Source of the DNA: Oscillospiraceae bacterium
GTDB lineage: Bacteria > Bacillota > Clostridia > Oscillospirales > Ruminococcaceae
Assembly: GCA_017483405.1 (NCBI GenBank)
Contig: JAFUWP010000210.1
Coordinates: 1 to 8,840 of the forward strand
Length of the DNA: 8,840 bases
Direction: 5' to 3'
Positions 5,772 to 8,840 of this stretch are shown in pieces. The notes under the pieces were generated by a model. It did no database searches, was not told the origin of the DNA, and saw only the letters and a list, made by a program, of their open reading frames with translations. Position 1 is the stretch's first letter, and each line of letters starts with the position of its first letter. The translations under genes were made by a program, and so were the position numbers.

Positions 5772-8360
5772 ATGAAAACAAACACTGTCAGAAAAACAGT
5801 TGCCGTCATCGCCTATGCCGTCAGTATCCTGACCGCTATGGGCGGAATCGGCGGAACAGTCGCCCTCGCCGAAATGGGATGCTATACGGAATCGCTCTCG
5901 GAATTCGAGCGCAACAACATGGAAAAAAATCTTTTCTCCGATATTGAAAATCTGAACGCTGATTTTGAAAATCTCAAATCAGAGGGCTATTTCGATGAAA
6001 CTACTCCCGAACAGAGAAAACAGGCACTCTATGAGGATTTCATTCGCCGTTATGACGAAACCAGAACGAATTTCTTCTTCCGGATTTATGACAGCGAAGA
6101 TAATCTCCTGATGCAGTCCTATCAGGCGGATTATGACCTGTTCCGGACGGAAACCTATTATGATGCCAACCGCACCGAAGAAGAAAAAATCATGACCGAA
6201 GCAGAATATAACAAAATGATGCGGGATGCTCCGCCGGATGACTACTTTTCACAGCAGATAATTGTCCCTCACGGCGACCCTGCTCCGACACTTCCGAATG
6301 AAGAAAATGAACCCGAAACAGAACCCCTCACTGAACCTATCACGGAACAAATCACCGAACCCGTTACCGAACAGGCAACGGAAATCCCGACTGAACCTCA
6401 GCCGGAAACGGAATCACTTCCCGACCCCGTCACCGAACCGCCGGAAGAAGAAAATCAGGATTTTCTTGGACTTGTCGCCCATGCCGAAGATGAAGAAATT
6501 TATGTTTCGGAATATTCTTTAACTGAACAAATCAATATTGCAAGTGCCCTGAATCTGGATTATTACGAAGACGGCGAAAATGTATGGGTTTACCGTAACG
6601 ATACCGCAATTCCGTTTGCGGAATATTTTCAGAATCTTACCAGCCGGATTCCGGATTTCGATATTGTCACGCAGAACGGGTGGCATTATGTGGTAGACAA
6701 GAATCAGACTCCGCCCCAGCTTATGGATATTGCAGGCTATATCATGAACTATCCGGAAGAATTTGATTCTTCTGAAATTATCGAAGAAACCAGCGCAGAG
6801 CCTAAAAATTATGATTTTTATTATGATGTGACTTTTTATCATACAGAAAATCCGGTGAGTCATTATATTACGGGCTATGTCAAGCAGAATCTCACTGCTG
6901 AGGATGCCTATCAGAAAAATCATAAATATTCTTCTTTAGCGTATCGGTTCAGATATGCTGTTCCGGCAGTGGGGATAGTCTCCTGCATTATCTGGCTGAT
7001 AAGCCTGATATATCTGATTCGTTCGGCAGGCTATCACCAGAACGAAGATGATGCAACAGAATCGGTATTCGAGAAGATTCCGTTTGATTTGTTCACGGCA
7101 GTACTGGCTTTTCTCTGCCTGATGAGCTTTATCTTGGCGGATGAATTTGCAGGTTATCAAGGCACGGCGATGACGGTTGCCGTTGTCTGCGGATGCGCCG
7201 TATTATGGGGATTGGTTCTGCTCTGGTGGCTGATGAGCCTTGCCGTCAGAATCCGGACGGGAACAATCTGGAAAAATAACATCATCACGAAGATTCTGAT
7301 TTTCCTGAAATATCTGTTCAAAAAGGCGAAAGAGAAAAATTCCGAAATGCTCAGAATGATACCATTTGTATGGAAAGCCGGATTCATTGTACTCGGCTAT
7401 CTGTTTTTAGATTTCAGCAGTCTTGTGCTGATAGCCAACAGCAGTCCGTTCGGGGTGATTCTGAAAGGATTACTCACGCTTGCGGTGATATTCGGTACGG
7501 TTGTGACAGTCTATCAGCTCCGCTTGTTGCAGGAAGGCGGTCAGAAGCTTGCGGATGGCCATCTTGATGAAAAAATTCCGGAGCAGAAATTTTTCCCGTC
7601 GTTCCGGAAACATGCCGAAAATCTGAACAGCATCAGTGACGGCATGAACAAGGCCGTTTCGGAACGGCTGAAAAGTGAAACCTTCCGGACGGAATTAATC
7701 GCGAACGTCTCGCATGACATCCGCACACCGCTGACCTCTATTATCAATTATACGGATTTGCTTTCCAAGCTCGATATTCAGGACGAAACGGCGCAGGAAT
7801 ATATTGAAGTCTTAAGCCGTCAGTCGGCGCGACTCCGGAAACTCACCGAAGATGTGCTCGAAGCCTCAAAAGCCAGCACCGGAAGTATGAAAGTCGAAAA
7901 AATCCCGATGGATTTACAGGTACTTCTTCAGCAGATAGAGGGTGAATTCGCTGAAAAATTTGAATCCCGACAGCTGAACATCATCAGCACTCTGCCGGAA
8001 TCGCCCCTGATGGTTCTTGCTGATGGCCGTCTGTTATGGCGCGCACTCGATAACTTATTCAATAATATCTTCAAATACGCGATGCCGAATACAAGAGTCT
8101 ATCTGAATGCGGAAATTCAGCAGAAAGAAATCTGCATCACGCTCCGGAACATTTCCGCGGTTCAGCTGAATGTTTCCGCAGAAGCCCTGATGGAGCGTTT
8201 TGTACGGGGTGACCGTTCGCGGAATACCGAAGGGAGCGGATTAGGCCTTTCCATCGCGCAGAGCCTGATTGAATTACAAAACGGCTCGATGCAGATTGAA
8301 ATTGATGGTGATTTGTTCAAAGTAGCGATGCGCTTTCCGGAATTTTCAGAAAACTCTTGA
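5772..8360 (+). CDS. Multi-spanning sensor histidine kinase with Thr/Glu/Pro-repeat extracellular domain
   Basis: This is the membrane kinase partner of the upstream regulator. At 862 residues it is about twice the usual size. Hydrophobicity suggests TM1 at 10-33, a large extracellular domain at 34-393, then five more helices (about 394-417, 440-457, 466-491, 533-554, 558-580), a HAMP-like segment (581-635), the HisKA H-box ELIANVSHDIRTPLTSI with His648, and an HATPase domain: N-box NLFNNIFKYA at 761-770 and G2 box EGSGLGLSIAQ at 820-830. The usual DxGxG (G1) box is absent; LRNISAVQLNVSAEALMERF stands there, a pattern I associate with a clostridial VanS-like kinase group. The sensor domain is split by an acidic Thr/Glu/Pro linker (residues 180-224). 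ATG at 5772 sits 11 nt after AAAGG; an in-frame GTG at 5763 overlapping the regulator stop would add three residues. The signal sensed is unknown; cell-envelope stress is a family-based guess. Confidence 0.93.
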   Translation: MKTNTVRKTVAVIAYAVSILTAMGGIGGTVALAEMGCYTESLSEFERNNMEKNLFSDIENLNADFENLKSEGYFDETTPEQRKQALYEDFIRRYDETRTNFFFRIYDSEDNLLMQSYQADYDLFRTETYYDANRTEEEKIMTEAEYNKMMRDAPPDDYFSQQIIVPHGDPAPTLPNEENEPETEPLTEPITEQITEPVTEQATEIPTEPQPETESLPDPVTEPPEEENQDFLGLVAHAEDEEIYVSEYSLTEQINIASALNLDYYEDGENVWVYRNDTAIPFAEYFQNLTSRIPDFDIVTQNGWHYVVDKNQTPPQLMDIAGYIMNYPEEFDSSEIIEETSAEPKNYDFYYDVTFYHTENPVSHYITGYVKQNLTAEDAYQKNHKYSSLAYRFRYAVPAVGIVSCIIWLISLIYLIRSAGYHQNEDDATESVFEKIPFDLFTAVLAFLCLMSFILADEFAGYQGTAMTVAVVCGCAVLWGLVLLWWLMSLAVRIRTGTIWKNNIITKILIFLKYLFKKAKEKNSEMLRMIPFVWKAGFIVLGYLFLDFSSLVLIANSSPFGVILKGLLTLAVIFGTVVTVYQLRLLQEGGQKLADGHLDEKIPEQKFFPSFRKHAENLNSISDGMNKAVSERLKSETFRTELIANVSHDIRTPLTSIINYTDLLSKLDIQDETAQEYIEVLSRQSARLRKLTEDVLEASKASTGSMKVEKIPMDLQVLLQQIEGEFAEKFESRQLNIISTLPESPLMVLADGRLLWRALDNLFNNIFKYAMPNTRVYLNAEIQQKEICITLRNISAVQLNVSAEALMERFVRGDRSRNTEGSGLGLSIAQSLIELQNGSMQIEIDGDLFKVAMRFPEFSENS
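6309..6443 (+). repeat. Four-residue Thr/Glu/Pro repeat inside the kinase sensor domain
   Basis: Codons for residues 180-224 encode an E-[P/Q/I]-x-T repeat. Six regular units run from residue 184 to 207 (6321-6392): EPLT, EPIT, EQIT, EPVT, EQAT, EIPT. Looser T/E/P sequence flanks them. Thr and Pro codons vary between units (act, acg, acc; ccc, cct, ccg), so the repeat is maintained at protein level and is not a fresh DNA duplication. The segment should form an extended, acidic, possibly glycosylated spacer outside the cell. Confidence 0.85.
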
Positions 8361-8385
8361 CAAATTCCCCCTGACATGCTATAAT
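8357..8385 (+). promoter_or_regulatory. Perfect extended -10 promoter of the AlaRS-like gene
   Basis: TTGACA (8357-8362) and TATAAT (8380-8385) are exactly 17 bp apart, with TGC before the -10. The -35 box contains the kinase stop codon (TGA 8358-8360). Transcription should start near 8392, giving a leader of about 60 nt, too short for a T-box riboswitch. No terminator separates the kinase from this promoter, so read-through is also possible. Confidence 0.88.
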
Positions 8386-8439
8386 TGAAAAAGCGTGAAA
8401 TACAGGAAAACAACAGTTTTTCCATGAAAATATCATAAC

Positions 8440-8454
8440 GGAGGAATCAGCGTG
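8440..8454 (+). promoter_or_regulatory. RBS for the GTG start of the AlaRS-like gene
   Basis: GGAGG (8440-8444) lies 7 nt before GTG at 8452, the ideal distance, which fixes this non-ATG start. Confidence 0.85.
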
Positions 8455-8840
8455 AAAAAATTTACTTCAAAAGAACTGCGCAACACATGGAAACAGTTCT
8501 ATCTGGAAAGAGGACATAAAGATGTCGGAGCAGTATCACTGGTATCTGACGGCGCAACGGGAGTATTATTCAACGTAGCCGGAATGCAGCCCCTGATGCC
8601 GTATCTGCTGGGACAGGAGCATCCGCTCGGAACAAGACTCTGCAACGTGCAGGGATGTGTCAGAACCAATGATATTGATTCAGTTGGTGATGAATCTCAT
8701 GTGACATTCTTTGAGATGATGGGGAGCTGGAGTCTCGGCGATTACTTCAAGAAAGAGCGTACGCAGTGGAGTTTTGAACTGCTGACACAGGTATTCGGAT
8801 TCCAGCCGGAACAGCTGGCGGCTACAGTATTCGAGGGCAA
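8452..8840 (+). CDS. Alanyl-tRNA-synthetase-like protein, N-terminal part (runs off window)
   Basis: The 129 visible codons encode the start of a class II alanyl-tRNA synthetase catalytic core, the domain that activates alanine with ATP and charges tRNA-Ala. Recognisable blocks are KKFTSKELRNTWKQFYLERGH (residues 2-22; cf. the TAEIRQAFLDFFHSKGH start of E. coli AlaRS), LFNVAGMQPLMPYLLG (39-54), VQGCVRTNDIDSVGD (66-80) and HVTFFEMMGSWSLGDYFK (83-100, motif 2). It departs from the canonical E. coli enzyme by a roughly 4-residue deletion in the RAGGKHNDLENVG segment, by AGMQPL in place of AGMNQF, and by GSW in place of GNF. These features resemble the divergent AlaRS of candidate-phyla bacteria and proteins annotated alanine-tRNA ligase-related in some Firmicutes. 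Whether this is the cell's only alaS or a second copy cannot be decided here. It has its own strong promoter and GTG start. Confidence 0.85.
   Translation, partial: MKKFTSKELRNTWKQFYLERGHKDVGAVSLVSDGATGVLFNVAGMQPLMPYLLGQEHPLGTRLCNVQGCVRTNDIDSVGDESHVTFFEMMGSWSLGDYFKKERTQWSFELLTQVFGFQPEQLAATVFEG

Noticed and set aside
6262..6522. 86-residue Pro/Asn/Lys-rich repeated peptide in another plus frame
   Set aside because: It is the out-of-frame reading of the Thr/Glu/Pro repeat in the kinase; its repetitiveness simply mirrors that coding repeat.
6519..6923. 134-residue minus-strand frame inside the kinase gene
   Set aside because: It is antisense to a conserved coding region, with Ile/Arg-rich composition and no recognisable motif.
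8405..8423. Hairpin GGAAAA/TTTTCC in the leader of the AlaRS-like gene
   Set aside because: It has only 6 bp, mostly A-T, with no T tract after it, so it is neither a convincing terminator nor a riboswitch. The leader is also too short for a T-box.

Overview
The window looks like a chromosomal segment of a Gram-positive anaerobe of the Clostridia, most plausibly a Ruminococcus-like member of the Oscillospiraceae. This is inferred from strong AGGAGG/AGGTGAT-type ribosome binding sites, textbook sigma-A promoters, GTG and TTG starts, a VanR/VanS-like two-component pair, and a Thr/Glu/Pro-rich extracellular linker of the kind common in Ruminococcus surface proteins. No marker gene fixes the genus.

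Layout from left to right. (1) Positions 1-207 hold the 3' end of an IS630-family transposase, more A+T-rich than the rest. (2) Positions 290-2664 are a tight three-gene plus-strand operon: an NSS-family Na+-coupled amino acid symporter, then AzlC and AzlD, the two subunits of a branched-chain amino acid exporter. The genes overlap by 4 nt or abut with no gap. A strong, apparently bidirectional terminator follows at 2670-2698. (3) Positions 2705-4856 on the minus strand form a two-gene operon, an ArsB/NhaD/SLC13-like ion permease followed by a YghZ-type aldo/keto reductase. It is driven by a perfect TTGACA-17-TATAAT promoter. (4) Divergent to it, positions 5062-8360 encode an OmpR/VanR-type response regulator and a large multi-spanning sensor histidine kinase of 862 residues, whose extracellular domain is interrupted by a four-residue Thr/Glu/Pro repeat. 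(5) At 8452 a gene for an unusual alanyl-tRNA-synthetase-like protein begins and runs off the right edge. Its own perfect extended -10 promoter has a -35 box overlapping the kinase stop codon.

The 205-bp divergent region (4857-5061) is the main regulatory region. It has one good promoter on each strand. Between and across them lie three copies of TTCTTAA, two of which form a near-perfect palindrome. This is a plausible operator for the response regulator, which would let the two-component system control itself and perhaps the divergent permease/reductase operon.

Nothing here is a clear new defence or mobile system. The most unusual items are the repeat-interrupted sensor kinase, the compact AlaRS-like protein, the importer/exporter operon, and the three-box operator candidate. 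There is no gene-free stretch longer than 300 bases, and I saw no tRNA, rRNA, CRISPR array or riboswitch.
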